Shown one piece after another: positions 14,858-23,259 of a DNA stretch of 57,584 bases. How positions within the stretch are numbered: the stretch's first letter is position 1; every line of letters starts with the position of its first letter. The notes below the pieces were generated by a model, which was not told the origin of the DNA, did not search any database, and saw only the letters and a list, made by a program, of their open reading frames with translations. The position numbers and the translations under genes are program-made. This DNA comes from Mesorhizobium sp. WSM3860 (lineage in GTDB: Bacteria; Pseudomonadota; Alphaproteobacteria; Rhizobiales; Rhizobiaceae): positions 1 to 57,584 of the forward strand of contig NZ_NSGF01000029.1 in assembly GCF_002294995.1 (NCBI RefSeq). Direction: 5' to 3'.

Positions 14858-15925
14858 CTACTCACCAAGAGGACTACCCGTCTGGCCGTCGTTAGCCTGC
14901 CATTCAAGAAACAGGCTGTATCCCACTGCCAGGAGGACAGGGCCGAGGAACACACCGATGAAGCCGAAGGCCAAAATGCCACCGAGAAAACCGAAGAAAC
15001 TGAGCAGTACTGGCAAGCTATTCGTTTGGGTAAGAAGATAGGGCCTCAACAGGTTGTCGATGCTGCTCACCAGCAGCAAACCCCAAGTAGCAACGAAGAT
15101 GCCCCAGCCGACCTCGCCCCGAAAGAACAACCAGAGGGCGGCGGACCCCCAAACCAGCGGAGGAGCGGCGGGCACGAAGGACAGAAGGAATGTGAGGAAG
15201 CCGAGCAGCAGCGCCTGAGGCACACCTGCGATCCAGAACCCAAGCCCGGCCAGCGCTCCTTGCGCAAGAGCCGTCCCGATCACACCGTAAACCACCCCGG
15301 TAACTGTTGAGCCCGCAACTGCGAGCAGATGCCGTGCGCGAGTGCCGCCGATCCGCTCGGAAGTGCCGCGCACGGAAGCTGCCATCTGGCGGCCGTACCG
15401 ATAAAAGAAGAACGCGATGAACACGCTCAGTGCCAGTTCGAGGAGCCCGACGCCCAGAACCGCGCCGCTGGCCACTGCGATGTCGGTCGCAGGCCGGATC
15501 AGCTTCGTCAGCTCGACGAGGAAGGCTGGTGCATTATAGGCCAAGCCCTGCCAGTAAAGCGCAACCCGCTCACCTATGAAGGGGATTTCGGCTACCCACC
15601 CAGGCGGCGCAGGTGGGCCTTGCTCAAGAAGGCTGTTCACGGACTGGGCCACGGTCGCCACACTGTCGGCCAGTGTTGCGACCAAGATGGCAAACGGCGC
15701 CACAATAACAGCTGCCACAAGCAGCGTCATGACAAGCGCGGCGGGCGTCCTCCTTCCTCCTAGAAGTCGCTCCAACCAAGTGTAGACTGGCCAGGTGGAG
15801 AAGCAGAGCACCGCCGCCCAGATCAAGGCGGAGAGGAATGGCCAGAGCACGACAATGCAGCCGATGCCCAGAAGCACAAGTGCGCCAGTTCCCAAGATCC
15901 GCTCGACTGATAGATCAAACACCAT
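14858..15925 (-). CDS. AI-2E / PerM-family membrane transporter
   Basis: About 355 residues from the Met at 15925; a Met at 15970 is an alternative. There are seven to eight hydrophobic segments with the family's layout: two helices at the start, a soluble loop (PFIGERVALYWQGL), then helices with GVVYGVIGTALAQGALAGLGF, FVPAAPPLVW, SSIDNLLRPYLL and a closing GGILAFGFIGVFLGPVLLA. The family includes YdiK, TqsA and sodium/proton antiporters, so the substrate cannot be stated. It stands alone on its strand within the accessory zone. Confidence 0.85.
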   Translation of the reverse strand: MVFDLSVERILGTGALVLLGIGCIVVLWPFLSALIWAAVLCFSTWPVYTWLERLLGGRRTPAALVMTLLVAAVIVAPFAILVATLADSVATVAQSVNSLLEQGPPAPPGWVAEIPFIGERVALYWQGLAYNAPAFLVELTKLIRPATDIAVASGAVLGVGLLELALSVFIAFFFYRYGRQMAASVRGTSERIGGTRARHLLAVAGSTVTGVVYGVIGTALAQGALAGLGFWIAGVPQALLLGFLTFLLSFVPAAPPLVWGSAALWLFFRGEVGWGIFVATWGLLLVSSIDNLLRPYLLTQTNSLPVLLSFFGFLGGILAFGFIGVFLGPVLLAVGYSLFLEWQANDGQTGSPLGE

Positions 15926-16149
15926 GATATCCACTTTGGGTCTCACTGGGCCATCGAACGGTCCATGCAAAAATCTGCTGAAGGGCTCACGGAAACACTG
16001 CGTGCTGGGCGTGCCAATCTACACGGATTTCCTATTTCACACGACTGCTGTCCGTCTTCGCCTACTCTTGAACGCCAAACGGTTATTGGATGATTGCAGA
16101 CATGCGCTGCGACGTCCCTGACGTTAGGGGCAGGATTTGAGCGAGCAAT

Positions 16150-16312
16150 CCCCCAGTGTATGCAAGTGAGACACTAATCGGACTGACTGCGGCATCAGTC
16201 GGCCGCTCCGGGCAGTCATAATAGGTCGAACGCGCAATGGCCATCAGCCGGCATCCCTGCGCGACGGAGACGCCACGGACGTAGTCCCGCTTCTCGGCAG
16301 CGGTGCGCTTTT
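16150..16312 (-). mobile_element. IS3-family transposase remnant (orfB N-terminus)
   Basis: The minus strand reads KRTAAEKRDYVRGVSVAQ then GCRLMAIARSTYYD, which is the start of an IS3-type OrfB (helix-turn-helix of the second transposase part). No DDE core follows and no terminal inverted repeats were found, so only a scrap of the element is left. It sits directly behind the stop of the esterase gene. Confidence 0.65.
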
Positions 16313-16325
16313 CAGAGCCCCTTTT

Positions 16326-17606
16326 TCAGCGCATCAAACCCGCCGCTCGCAGGGCATCTTCGATGACGGCCTGTATGCCATGCGGGCCCGACTCGGGTCG
16401 AGACGCGGATATGTTGCCGGCTGACGGAGTGTGAAATTTTTCTAGCGCCTCTTCCCCGGCCGGCGACGACGAGCCGGAGGACGGCGTTTCGCCCTCCATA
16501 TTCAGATTCGACCGCATCGAACCATTCGTCTGCGTCGCAACGATATCCCAGAAACGCGCGATGTCGCGCGTGGACGAGATGCCGACATCGAGCATGAAAG
16601 CGCCTGGACTGCCCAGGCCATCGCGGATCGGCGTACCGTGTCCCATTCCGGCAATCATGTTGATCTCAATCACTGCTTCACCCCCGACATTCCGCCAGAC
16701 TCGCTTCGCAAGCCTGCCGGTCGTTTCCGAATGCGTCGGCGTCTTCTTGTCGAATCCATGAACGCCCAGCCATTGTACCGCGACGGCATCCGCGTTGGAC
16801 GGCGCCACTGTTTGGTCCGCCGTGCCCTGCCAGATCGAAATCCTCGGCCACGGTACCCTATGGTCGGAAGCATGACGAAGGATCCGTTGCAGTTCCTTTC
16901 CCGACGGACCGCCATGGCCGCGCATGCGGTCGAACGCCTGCGGGATCGTCGTCGCGCTGCCGTAGGGTATGCCCGCAATGATGGCGCCACCTGCAAACAC
17001 TTCCGGGTAGGTCGCCAGCATGGCTGCCGCCATCGCGCCGCCGGCCGAGAGGCCGGTGATGAAGATGCGCTCTCGATCGATCCCCTTCGCGAGGACCATC
17101 GCCTCGATCATCTGGCGTATCGAAAGCGCCTCGCCCGTATCGCGCCGGGTGTCGGCAGGCTCGAACCAGTTGAAGCAAAGGTTCGGATTGTTGGCACGTT
17201 GCTGCTCGGGAAAAAGCAGGGCAAAGCCGGCCTCGTCGGCAAGCTGTGACCATCCGGAATGATGGTCGTATGCGGCGGGATCCTGAGTGCAGCCGTGGAG
17301 GACGACGACGAGTGGCGCATTCGTCGGCAAAGCGAGCGGAAGGTGGAATTTGGCTTTCAACGCTCCAGGATTGGAACCGAAGTCGGTCAAAGCCTGGAGA
17401 CGGTCTTGTCCTCTGGGGCCCTGGACATGAATGGCGCGTTGCGCCCGCAACGCGCTCAGGCGCGCGATTGTATCGGAGATTTTTTGCAATATGGCCGTCC
17501 CTGTTTGACGCCCGGAATTGGACGGCATCGTAGGCAACGCACTTGCAGCAATATCGTTGCTGCGCTGCACAACAATATGGACAGCTTGGACTGACGAGAT
17601 CGGCAC
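16326..17606 (-). CDS. PHB depolymerase-family esterase (LpqC type)
   Basis: Up to 426 residues; a Met at 17528 would give 400. Alpha/beta hydrolase of the short-chain PHA-depolymerase/feruloyl-esterase group. It has PLVVVLHGCTQDPAAY (oxyanion region), NLCFNWF, the nucleophile box GLSAGG, the acid region WQGTADQTV and the histidine GMGHGTP. I see no signal peptide, so it may be cytoplasmic. The C-terminal ~60 residues are low-complexity. It probably cleaves ester bonds of short polyesters or phenolic esters. The IS3 scrap lies right behind it and cassette B right before it, on the same strand. Confidence 0.85.
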   Translation of the reverse strand: MPISSVQAVHIVVQRSNDIAASALPTMPSNSGRQTGTAILQKISDTIARLSALRAQRAIHVQGPRGQDRLQALTDFGSNPGALKAKFHLPLALPTNAPLVVVLHGCTQDPAAYDHHSGWSQLADEAGFALLFPEQQRANNPNLCFNWFEPADTRRDTGEALSIRQMIEAMVLAKGIDRERIFITGLSAGGAMAAAMLATYPEVFAGGAIIAGIPYGSATTIPQAFDRMRGHGGPSGKELQRILRHASDHRVPWPRISIWQGTADQTVAPSNADAVAVQWLGVHGFDKKTPTHSETTGRLAKRVWRNVGGEAVIEINMIAGMGHGTPIRDGLGSPGAFMLDVGISSTRDIARFWDIVATQTNGSMRSNLNMEGETPSSGSSSPAGEEALEKFHTPSAGNISASRPESGPHGIQAVIEDALRAAGLMR

Positions 17607-17663
17607 GTGGGCCCGGTCGTTCCGTGCGTAAGCGACGCTAGGTAAGGTAGAACGTATTCATTG

Positions 17664-17897
17664 TCATTGCCTTCCTTCGTTCACCGCTTCCGAGCCGATG
17701 ATGCCGGAGTAGTGCATTTTGCCGTTTGCGTCGGTGATCATCATGGAGTCGGGGTGCTGCGGCAGCTCGAGGGTCCGCGCCAACAGCCGCGCGGCTGCGA
17801 TGGCGCCGTCGAGATCGACCTCCACGGTTTCACGAGCGACGACGGCATGGGCATCATCAGCGTCGCGGGTCCGGTAGAATTCGATCACGATCTTCAT
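17664..17897 (-). CDS. Small hypothetical protein, cassette B gene 4
   Basis: A 77-residue protein beginning MKIVIEFYRTR, with DDAHAVVARETV and IAAARLLARTLELPQ. It aligns with the cassette A gene at 11671-11913 along nearly its full length. It is the last gene of cassette B, about 60 bases before the esterase on the same strand. Function unknown. Confidence 0.75.
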   Translation of the reverse strand: MKIVIEFYRTRDADDAHAVVARETVEVDLDGAIAAARLLARTLELPQHPDSMMITDANGKMHYSGIIGSEAVNEGRQ

Positions 17898-17930
17898 CTT
17901 CTTGCCCGCCGATCTCCCGCATCGCCGCCA

Positions 17931-18074
17931 TCAGGCCTTGCCGTTGCCGCGCGAAGCGTTGCTGTTCGCGGCTACCTTGATCGGACCGCCGGATCCGCTT
18001 TCAGACTTGGGCGGCACCTTTTCCTGTTTCGGCTTCCTGATCTCGCGATTGCTGCGTTTCTGTCCCTTGGCCAT
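17931..18074 (-). CDS. Tiny basic protein MAKGQKRS-type, cassette B gene 3
   Basis: A 47-residue Lys-rich protein with GAAAGGAC upstream of the ATG. Residues 1-20 match the cassette A copy at all but one position; the C-terminal tails differ. It begins within the 3' end of the broken gene before it. Conservation of this frame while its neighbour decays suggests it is the part under selection. Confidence 0.75.
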   Translation of the reverse strand: MAKGQKRSNREIRKPKQEKVPPKSESGSGGPIKVAANSNASRGNGKA

Positions 18075-18367
18075 CGCCGAACGTCCTTTCGATGAGGGTT
18101 GCGCCTTCGCTGGATTGCGACGGACGGATTGGTTCGAGGCTGTCCTGTGTGGCCACCCGCTCATGCCGCCTCGTCGTTGCGGATGCGGTATTGCGGCGAA
18201 TCTCCTCTCGGCGGGAGCGTGCCGGTGACGCGGTAGACTTCCCAGGTCTTCGGGAATGTGCCGAAGTTGCCGCGCAGGCGGACAGCTTGTCCAATGGTGA
18301 AGAGATGCATCGGTGTCGCGCGGCGGTTGGCATCCGCGGTGCGCCGTTGAATGCTCATGGTGGTCAT
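18001..18367 (-). pseudogene. Cassette B gene 2, frameshifted
   Basis: The frame starts at 18367 (MTTMSIQRR, FTIGQAVRLRGN, EVYRVTGTLPP, PQYRIRNDE) and stops early at 18161. The rest of the protein (RHERVATQDSLEPI, LIERTFGDGQGTE) continues to 18001 in another frame. Compared with 11220-11579, two bases are missing near 18170. Restoring a GA there gives an unbroken reading NDEERHERVA. Either a true frameshift or a sequencing error. Confidence 0.75.
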
Positions 18368-18624
18368 GGTTGGTTATCCTTTTCCAGGGCGGGGTCGAGG
18401 TCCGCCGGATTGATCGGCACCATCTGCTGCGTAGGTCCACGCATCCCGATGGCCGGCAAGTGGATGAAAGCGCCGACACGTCGCCAGGCAAGCCAGGAGG
18501 CGCCCTCGATCGCTTCCTCGTCATGATCGACGCGATAGTCGCCGGCCGGCTGCAGCGTATTGAAGTCCGGCAGCCGGAACGGGGCGGAGAAGTGAACGAC
18601 GGTCTGTGTGGTACGGCTCGTCAT
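18364..18624 (-). CDS. Small hypothetical protein, cassette B gene 1
   Basis: An 86-residue protein from ATG 18624 (TSRTTQTVVHFSAPFRLP, YRVDHDEEAIE, WRRVGAFIHLPA, QQMVPINPADLDPALEKD). It aligns over its length with 10960-11223. The stop overlaps the start of the next, frameshifted gene. The upstream frame extends further but is poor. Function unknown. Confidence 0.7.
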   Translation of the reverse strand: MTSRTTQTVVHFSAPFRLPDFNTLQPAGDYRVDHDEEAIEGASWLAWRRVGAFIHLPAIGMRGPTQQMVPINPADLDPALEKDNQP

Positions 18625-18854
18625 GGTTGCGATTTCCGCGGGAGCACGCAGACGCCCTTCCCGCATCATTCCCATCCGAACCGGAACGATGCCGATGCTG
18701 CCAGTACATCCGTGGTCAGCGCCGGCGTCTATTCCAGGGTTCGAACGGAGCGGCATACGTGCCGGATCGCCGCATGGACCGCTATCGAGAATTCGGTGGT
18801 GAATGGCGGGTCTCTGACACCGCAAAGCCAAATCGGCCAAATCAACGAGCTCCT

Positions 18855-18883
18855 TATATGCGCTTCAATTAAGGTGCGAACAA
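18855..18883 (-). promoter_or_regulatory. Candidate promoter of small-gene cassette B
   Basis: On the minus strand TTGTTC (18883-18878) and CATATA (18860-18855) are 17 bases apart, matching the layout in front of cassette A (TTGTGT-17-CATATA). The transcript would have a leader of ~220 bases before the gene at 18624, containing debris of the first ORF of cassette A. Confidence 0.45.
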
Positions 18884-18986
18884 GGCGCGACGTGAACTTT
18901 ATTTTCAGTCCGATCTAATGAACAAAATCGCGCATTTCTTGGTTCCGATAGATTGATCTTGGAGGTACGGGAGAATTAATTTTGGC

Positions 18987-19175
18987 TCAATCGAGTGCCA
19001 AACGCTGAGGTCGGTAGCAGAATGGCAGCTTATCGCTGAATTCGTACCGAACCGGACCGACTGCATACGGCCCATTCGCGCCATTCCAAATCGCATATTC
19101 GAGCGACCACTTTAGCGCAAACTTGCCTTCGGCCATGAACCGTTTCGTTCTCCACTTGGCTACCGAGCGACACAC
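18987..19175 (-). CDS. Possible small hypothetical protein
   Basis: A 62-residue frame; a second Met at residue 14 would give a 49-residue protein starting MAEGKFALKWSLEYAIW. Its aromatic-rich, Arg-poor composition (AVGPVRYEFSDKLPFCYRP) looks more like real coding than its overlapping frames. No clear ribosome site. The remaining bases 19176-19400 hold nothing I recognise. Confidence 0.35.
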   Translation of the reverse strand: MCRSVAKWRTKRFMAEGKFALKWSLEYAIWNGANGPYAVGPVRYEFSDKLPFCYRPQRLALD

Positions 19176-19400
19176 AAAACCGCCGCCAATTGGGTCGTGA
19201 CAGCATGTCGTTGAGATTGCTTACGTCGCAAGCTGGGGGTTAAAAACGCCTACTCCCCAGCTTTGGAGAATGTGGGCCATTCGGAGAACAATTCGGACTC
19301 CGTCGGTGAGTGTCGATCCCCAGGTTCGGACCTCGAAGCGCGCAGATGCTGGGCTTCACAGCCGACGCTTTTCAGCAGAGAATTGTTTGTCTCTGAGGAC

Positions 19401-19477
19401 TGGTAGCGGAGGAGGGACTTGAACCCCCGACCCCAGGATTATGATTCCCGTGCTCTAACCAACTGAGCTACTCCGCC
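19401..19477 (-). tRNA. tRNA-Met (CAT), elongator type
   Basis: A full cloverleaf on the minus strand, 77 bases with an encoded CCA end at 19403-19401. The acceptor stem GGCGGAG pairs with CTCCGCT (a G-T at the first pair), the T arm contains GGTTCAAGTCC, and the anticodon CAT is at 19443-19441. The 3' end points towards the accessory zone on the left, as expected where islands integrate. A CAT anticodon can also be tRNA-Ile2, but the body matches alphaproteobacterial elongator tRNA-Met as I know it. Confidence 0.95.
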
Positions 19478-19707
19478 AGGAGCGGCGAAGAGGCTCGAAG
19501 AACCCACACCGATCGTGGGCAATTTGAGGCGTTCGCCAAGGTCGCGCGGATATAAGGTTGGCAGGGCAAAGCTGTCAAGCCGCACGCATCAGCATAATCT
19601 CATCCAGGACAAGCCGTGCCGGGCAGACGCTGAAGCGCATGCATCGGGGTTGAGTTCGACGGGGCACGTCGCTATGTCTCGGCCACGAAATTCTAGAGTT
19701 TGAACGA

Positions 19708-20673
19708 ATGAAGCCGCGCATCGCCGTCCTCGGTTGCGGATACTGGGGCAGCAACCACATCCGCACCCTCAAGGCGCTTGGGGCGCTCCATGCCGTTTCC
19801 GACGTCAACCGCGCCCGCGCCGAAGGTTTCGCCAGCGAGCAGGACTGCCTGGCGATCGGGCCGGACCAGTTGTTCGAGCGCGCCGATATCGACGCCATTG
19901 TCATGGCGCTGCCGCCGCAACTCCATGCCGACATGGCGCTGCGCGCCGTCGAGGGCGGCAAGGACGTGCTGGTGGAGAAGCCGATCGCGCTGACGGTCGA
20001 GGACGCCGAGCGTTCGGTGCAGGCGGCCAGGAACAATGGCCGCGTTTTCATGGTTGGCCACGTGCTGCGCTTCCACCCCGCCTTCGAGACGCTGAAAGCG
20101 CTGATCGACAATGGCGAGCTCGGCGAGGTGCGCTACATCCACTCGCACCGGCTCGGCCTCGGCAAGTTCCACACCGAGAACGATGCGCTCTGGGACCTTG
20201 CGCCGCATGACCTCTCGATGATCCTCGCCATCACCGGCACCGAGCCGATCGAGGTCCGGGGCGAGGGCGCGGCACTGCTCGACAACCTCAGCGACTTCGC
20301 GCATCTGCACATGCGCTTTCCGAACGGCGTGCGCAGCCATCTGTTCGCTTCTCGTCTCAATCCCTATCGCGAGCGCCGGCTGACCGTGGTCGGAACCAAG
20401 GCGATGGCAGTGTTCGACGATGTCGAGCCGTGGGAGCGCAAGCTTGCCGTCTACAGGCACGCGGTCTGGCAGGACAGCGGCCAGTGGGCCTTCACCGCCA
20501 ACGAGCCTTCCTACGTTGCGGTCGGCGAAGGCATGCCGCTGACGCGCGAGCTCGCCCATTTCATGCAGTGCATCGAGACGCGCGCCGAACCGCGCACCGA
20601 CGGCGAGGAAGCGATCCGGGTGCTGCGCATCCTGACGGCTGGCACGGTGACGCATAGCGGGTCGCCCGCTTAA
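19708..20673 (+). CDS. Gfo/Idh/MocA-family oxidoreductase
   Basis: A 321-residue NAD(P)-dependent sugar oxidoreductase. The Rossmann motif GCGYWG is at residues 9-14, the lysine motif VEKPIAL near 90-96, and the second-domain motif LWDLAPHDLSMIL near 160-172. The last is typical of the WlbA/WbpB branch that oxidises UDP-N-acetyl-glucosamine derivatives at C3. That substrate is an inference, since no sugar-nucleotide genes lie nearby. It is the first intact chromosomal gene to the right of the tRNA. Confidence 0.85.
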   Translation: MKPRIAVLGCGYWGSNHIRTLKALGALHAVSDVNRARAEGFASEQDCLAIGPDQLFERADIDAIVMALPPQLHADMALRAVEGGKDVLVEKPIALTVEDAERSVQAARNNGRVFMVGHVLRFHPAFETLKALIDNGELGEVRYIHSHRLGLGKFHTENDALWDLAPHDLSMILAITGTEPIEVRGEGAALLDNLSDFAHLHMRFPNGVRSHLFASRLNPYRERRLTVVGTKAMAVFDDVEPWERKLAVYRHAVWQDSGQWAFTANEPSYVAVGEGMPLTRELAHFMQCIETRAEPRTDGEEAIRVLRILTAGTVTHSGSPA

Positions 20674-20722
20674 GGCGTCCGCTAAGGGAGGCCTGAGCCA
20701 AAGCGCCGATTGAAGGGGTCGG

Positions 20723-21913
20723 TTACCCGGCGGGGACGTGCGCGGGCTGCTGCGCAAGCCTGGACAGCATCGCCTCGGCCTCGGCGCCGCGCTCGGAGCG
20801 CTCGATAAAGCCGCCGCCATAGACTCGCGCCTCATTGCCGTCATCGGAATAGAGCACGCAGGCCTGTCCGGGCGCGATGCCGGATTCGCCGTCGACCAGC
20901 TCGACCGAGGTCACGCCGTCGCGGTGATGCAGCACCGCCGGGCGCGGCGGCCGGGTCGAACGGACTTTTGCGAAAAGCTCGATCCCGCCATCCGGAACGT
21001 CGGAGAGCGGGCCGTCGCCGAGCCAGTTCATGGCGCGCAGGTAGATCCTGTGGGTCTCCAGCGCCTCGCGCGGGCCGACAATGACGCGGGCGCGGTCGGC
21101 GTCGAGATGGACGACATAGAGCGGCTCGCCCGAAGCGATGCCGATCCCGCGGCGCTGGCCGATCGTGTAGCGCAAGATGCCTTCGTGACGCCCGAGCACG
21201 CGGCCGTCGATATGGACGATATCGCCCGGATTGGCGGCCGCCGGCTTCAGCTTGGCGATAATGTCGGAGTACTTGCCCTGCGGCACGAAGCAGATGTCCT
21301 GGCTGTCCTGCTTGGCGGCGACCGTCAGCCCCATCTCCTCGGCGATCGCTCGCACCTGCGGCTTGGAAAGACCGCCGAGCGGGAAGCGCAGATAGTCGAT
21401 CTGCGCCTGGGTTGTGGCGAACAGGAAATAGCTCTGGTCGCGGTCTGCATCGACCGGCCTGTAGAGCGCGCGATGCGCGCCATTGGCGCGCGAGCGGATG
21501 TAATGGCCAGTGGCCAAAGCATCGGCGCCGAGATCCTGGGCGGTGGCCAAAAGGTCGGCGAACTTGACCGTCTGATTGCAGGACACGCAGGGGATAGGCG
21601 TCTCGCCGGCGACATAGCTCTCGGCGAAGGGATCGATGACCGCCTTGCGGAAGCGCTCTTCATAGTCGAGCACGTAATGCGGGATGCCGAGCGTCTCGGA
21701 CACGCGGCGGGCATCGTCGATGTCCTGGCCGGCGCAGCAGGAACCGGCCCGGTGCGTTGCCGCGCCGTGGTCGTAAAGCTGCAGGGTGACGCCGACGACA
21801 TCATAACCTTCGCGCTTCAGGATGCCGGCAACGACCGATGAATCGACGCCGCCCGACATTGCGACGACGACGCGGGTGTCTTCTGGGCGTCCGGGAAGAT
21901 CGAGGCTGTTCAT
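20723..21913 (-). CDS. mnmA: tRNA-specific 2-thiouridylase MnmA
   Basis: A 396-residue cytoplasmic enzyme that thiolates U34 of tRNAs for Lys, Glu and Gln using ATP and persulfide sulfur. The PP-loop is SGGVDSS at residues 20-26. The catalytic cysteine pair is in SCCAGQDIDDARRV and PIPCVSCNQTVKF; KQDSQDICFVPQG and the C-terminal YSDDGNEARVYGGGFI are family marks. I start at 21913, where GAAAGAA precedes the ATG, rather than at 21946. Convergent with the oxidoreductase. Confidence 0.95.
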   Translation of the reverse strand: MNSLDLPGRPEDTRVVVAMSGGVDSSVVAGILKREGYDVVGVTLQLYDHGAATHRAGSCCAGQDIDDARRVSETLGIPHYVLDYEERFRKAVIDPFAESYVAGETPIPCVSCNQTVKFADLLATAQDLGADALATGHYIRSRANGAHRALYRPVDADRDQSYFLFATTQAQIDYLRFPLGGLSKPQVRAIAEEMGLTVAAKQDSQDICFVPQGKYSDIIAKLKPAAANPGDIVHIDGRVLGRHEGILRYTIGQRRGIGIASGEPLYVVHLDADRARVIVGPREALETHRIYLRAMNWLGDGPLSDVPDGGIELFAKVRSTRPPRPAVLHHRDGVTSVELVDGESGIAPGQACVLYSDDGNEARVYGGGFIERSERGAEAEAMLSRLAQQPAHVPAG

Positions 21914-22170
21914 GGTTCTTTCAATCTGCGTGGCGCTGGCTGCCAATGGCCGGAATATAGGTCAAGCATCCCGGCGGCGCCAGCTTGGCTCCTCAAGCGA
22001 TTTTTCCCGGCAAAATCAGGGCCGGACCGCGATTATCTCAAATGCCGAACGAAAACCTAACGCGACGTTCACGATCCTTACCTAGTCATTAGGGTTCGCT
22101 TAGGCAATTTTTAAAGCTGTGGCGGTACTGTGGCGGGGATTGGGTCTTTGAGTTTTTAGTAGAGAGTACG

Positions 22171-22446
22171 ATGACCGATCTGGTTAGACCTAGAGTCAAA
22201 TATGTTATCGGGCCTGACGGCAGCCCTCTCACGATAGCTGATCTACCGCCGACGAATACACGGCGCTGGGTTATCCGGCGCAAGGCGGAAGTGGTCGCGG
22301 CGGTCCGCGGCGGACTGCTCAGCCTGGAAGAGGCCTGCCAGCGCTACAAGCTGACCACCGAGGAGTTTCTCTCCTGGCAGGCATCGATCGACGAATATGG
22401 CCTTGCCGGGCTGCGCACGACGCGGATCCAGCAATACCGGCACTAG
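22171..22446 (+). CDS. sciP: CtrA inhibitor SciP (DUF1153)
   Basis: A 91-residue helix-turn-helix protein with the highly conserved SciP/DUF1153 body: YVIGPDGSPLTIADLPP, RRWVIRRKAEVVAAVRGG, LSLEEACQRYKL, EEFLSWQ, and LRTTRIQQYR at the end. In Caulobacter SciP binds CtrA and blocks its recruitment of RNA polymerase at CtrA-activated promoters in G1. The presence of ctrA 1 kb downstream supports the call. A strong terminator follows. Confidence 0.95.
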   Translation: MTDLVRPRVKYVIGPDGSPLTIADLPPTNTRRWVIRRKAEVVAAVRGGLLSLEEACQRYKLTTEEFLSWQASIDEYGLAGLRTTRIQQYRH

Positions 22447-22468
22447 GCTCCCACTGCCGGAAACAGAC

Positions 22469-22492
22469 AAGGGCGCGGACCTCCGCGCCCTT
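22469..22492 (+). terminator. sciP terminator
   Basis: An 11-base perfect stem, AAGGGCGCGGA and TCCGCGCCCTT, around CC, followed by TCGCTTTGT. It lies 23 bases after the sciP stop. The T-tract is weak, but the stem is very stable, and it could serve the facing fliJ transcript too. Confidence 0.75.
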
Positions 22493-22663
22493 CGCTTTGT
22501 AAACCTCAAACAGTCAGCGCAACTTTGCCGACTGGCGGGATGGCCGGTGCCTGCCGGCGCATGGGGTCCGCGAGCCCCAGGGACGATTTGACTTATTCCC
22601 TGAGCAGGGCAGCTTAACCGATCCGCCCGAGAACCCGACGATCGAGACCATCGTGGCCGGTGA

Positions 22664-23041
22664 TCAGCCGATCATCGCGCTGCGGCCGCCCACTTCCGCG
22701 TCGCGGATCTTGCTGTCGCGCGATTCCAGCATCTCCGCCTTGGAAAGCTCCGCTTCAGCTTCGCCGAGTAATGATTCGGCCATGGTTCGCTGCTGGGCGA
22801 GATCGCTCTGCGAGTTCCTGAGGTTGTCGCGGCGCAGGCGGGCCGCCTTGGCGAAGGTCGGATAGGCAAAATGATTGATGTCGGTGATGCCGGCTTTTTT
22901 CTCTTCGGCGACGATCTGCGCCTCCAACTCGACGGCCATGCGTTCGAACTCGGCGATCATCATGTCCAGCTGCAACAGCTGGCGCCGCTTCTCATTCACC
23001 TGAAACTGCTTCAGCCGAACGAGGTTTTCACGTGACTTCAT
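22664..23041 (-). CDS. fliJ: Flagellar export chaperone FliJ-like
   Basis: A 125-residue protein from the Met at 23041 (GGAG upstream). It is almost wholly coiled coil (NLVRLKQFQVNEKRRQL, MAVELEAQIVAEEKKAG, RLRRDNLRNSQSDLAQQ), of FliJ length and pattern. FliJ links the export gate and ATPase of the flagellar type III system. In Hyphomicrobiales a FliJ gene commonly lies beside ctrA; the rest of the flagellar genes are not in this window. Coiled coils align loosely, so the family call leans on context. Confidence 0.75.
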   Translation of the reverse strand: MKSRENLVRLKQFQVNEKRRQLLQLDMMIAEFERMAVELEAQIVAEEKKAGITDINHFAYPTFAKAARLRRDNLRNSQSDLAQQRTMAESLLGEAEAELSKAEMLESRDSKIRDAEVGGRSAMIG

Positions 23042-23259
23042 GACTCGGTACTCCGCAAAACGCACACCTGCATATCGTCCCATCGACCTCGAAAGGCCCA
23101 CGCGTCGCCCGTTTCCACCGGCATTCCCCACTCTATGGGAAACAAAGCCCTAAAGATTTTTGCCGGCGGTAACCATTCGTTTACGGGCATTGTTAATCAT
23201 ACGGGCGAGGACTTAAGGCCGGGTAAAAATTCCGGACAGCGGCGGGAAGCGCGGCCTGC

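Noticed and set aside
18905..19096. 63-codon minus-strand frame
   Set aside because: Overlaps the better-looking frame at 18987-19175 and has poorer composition.
19693..20844. 383-codon minus-strand frame
   Set aside because: Shadow of the Idh/MocA oxidoreductase; Arg/His/Asp-rich with no motif.
22106..22118. TTAG...TTAG pair resembling a CtrA box upstream of sciP
   Set aside because: Both halves deviate from TTAA and the spacing is approximate; too weak to list as a site.
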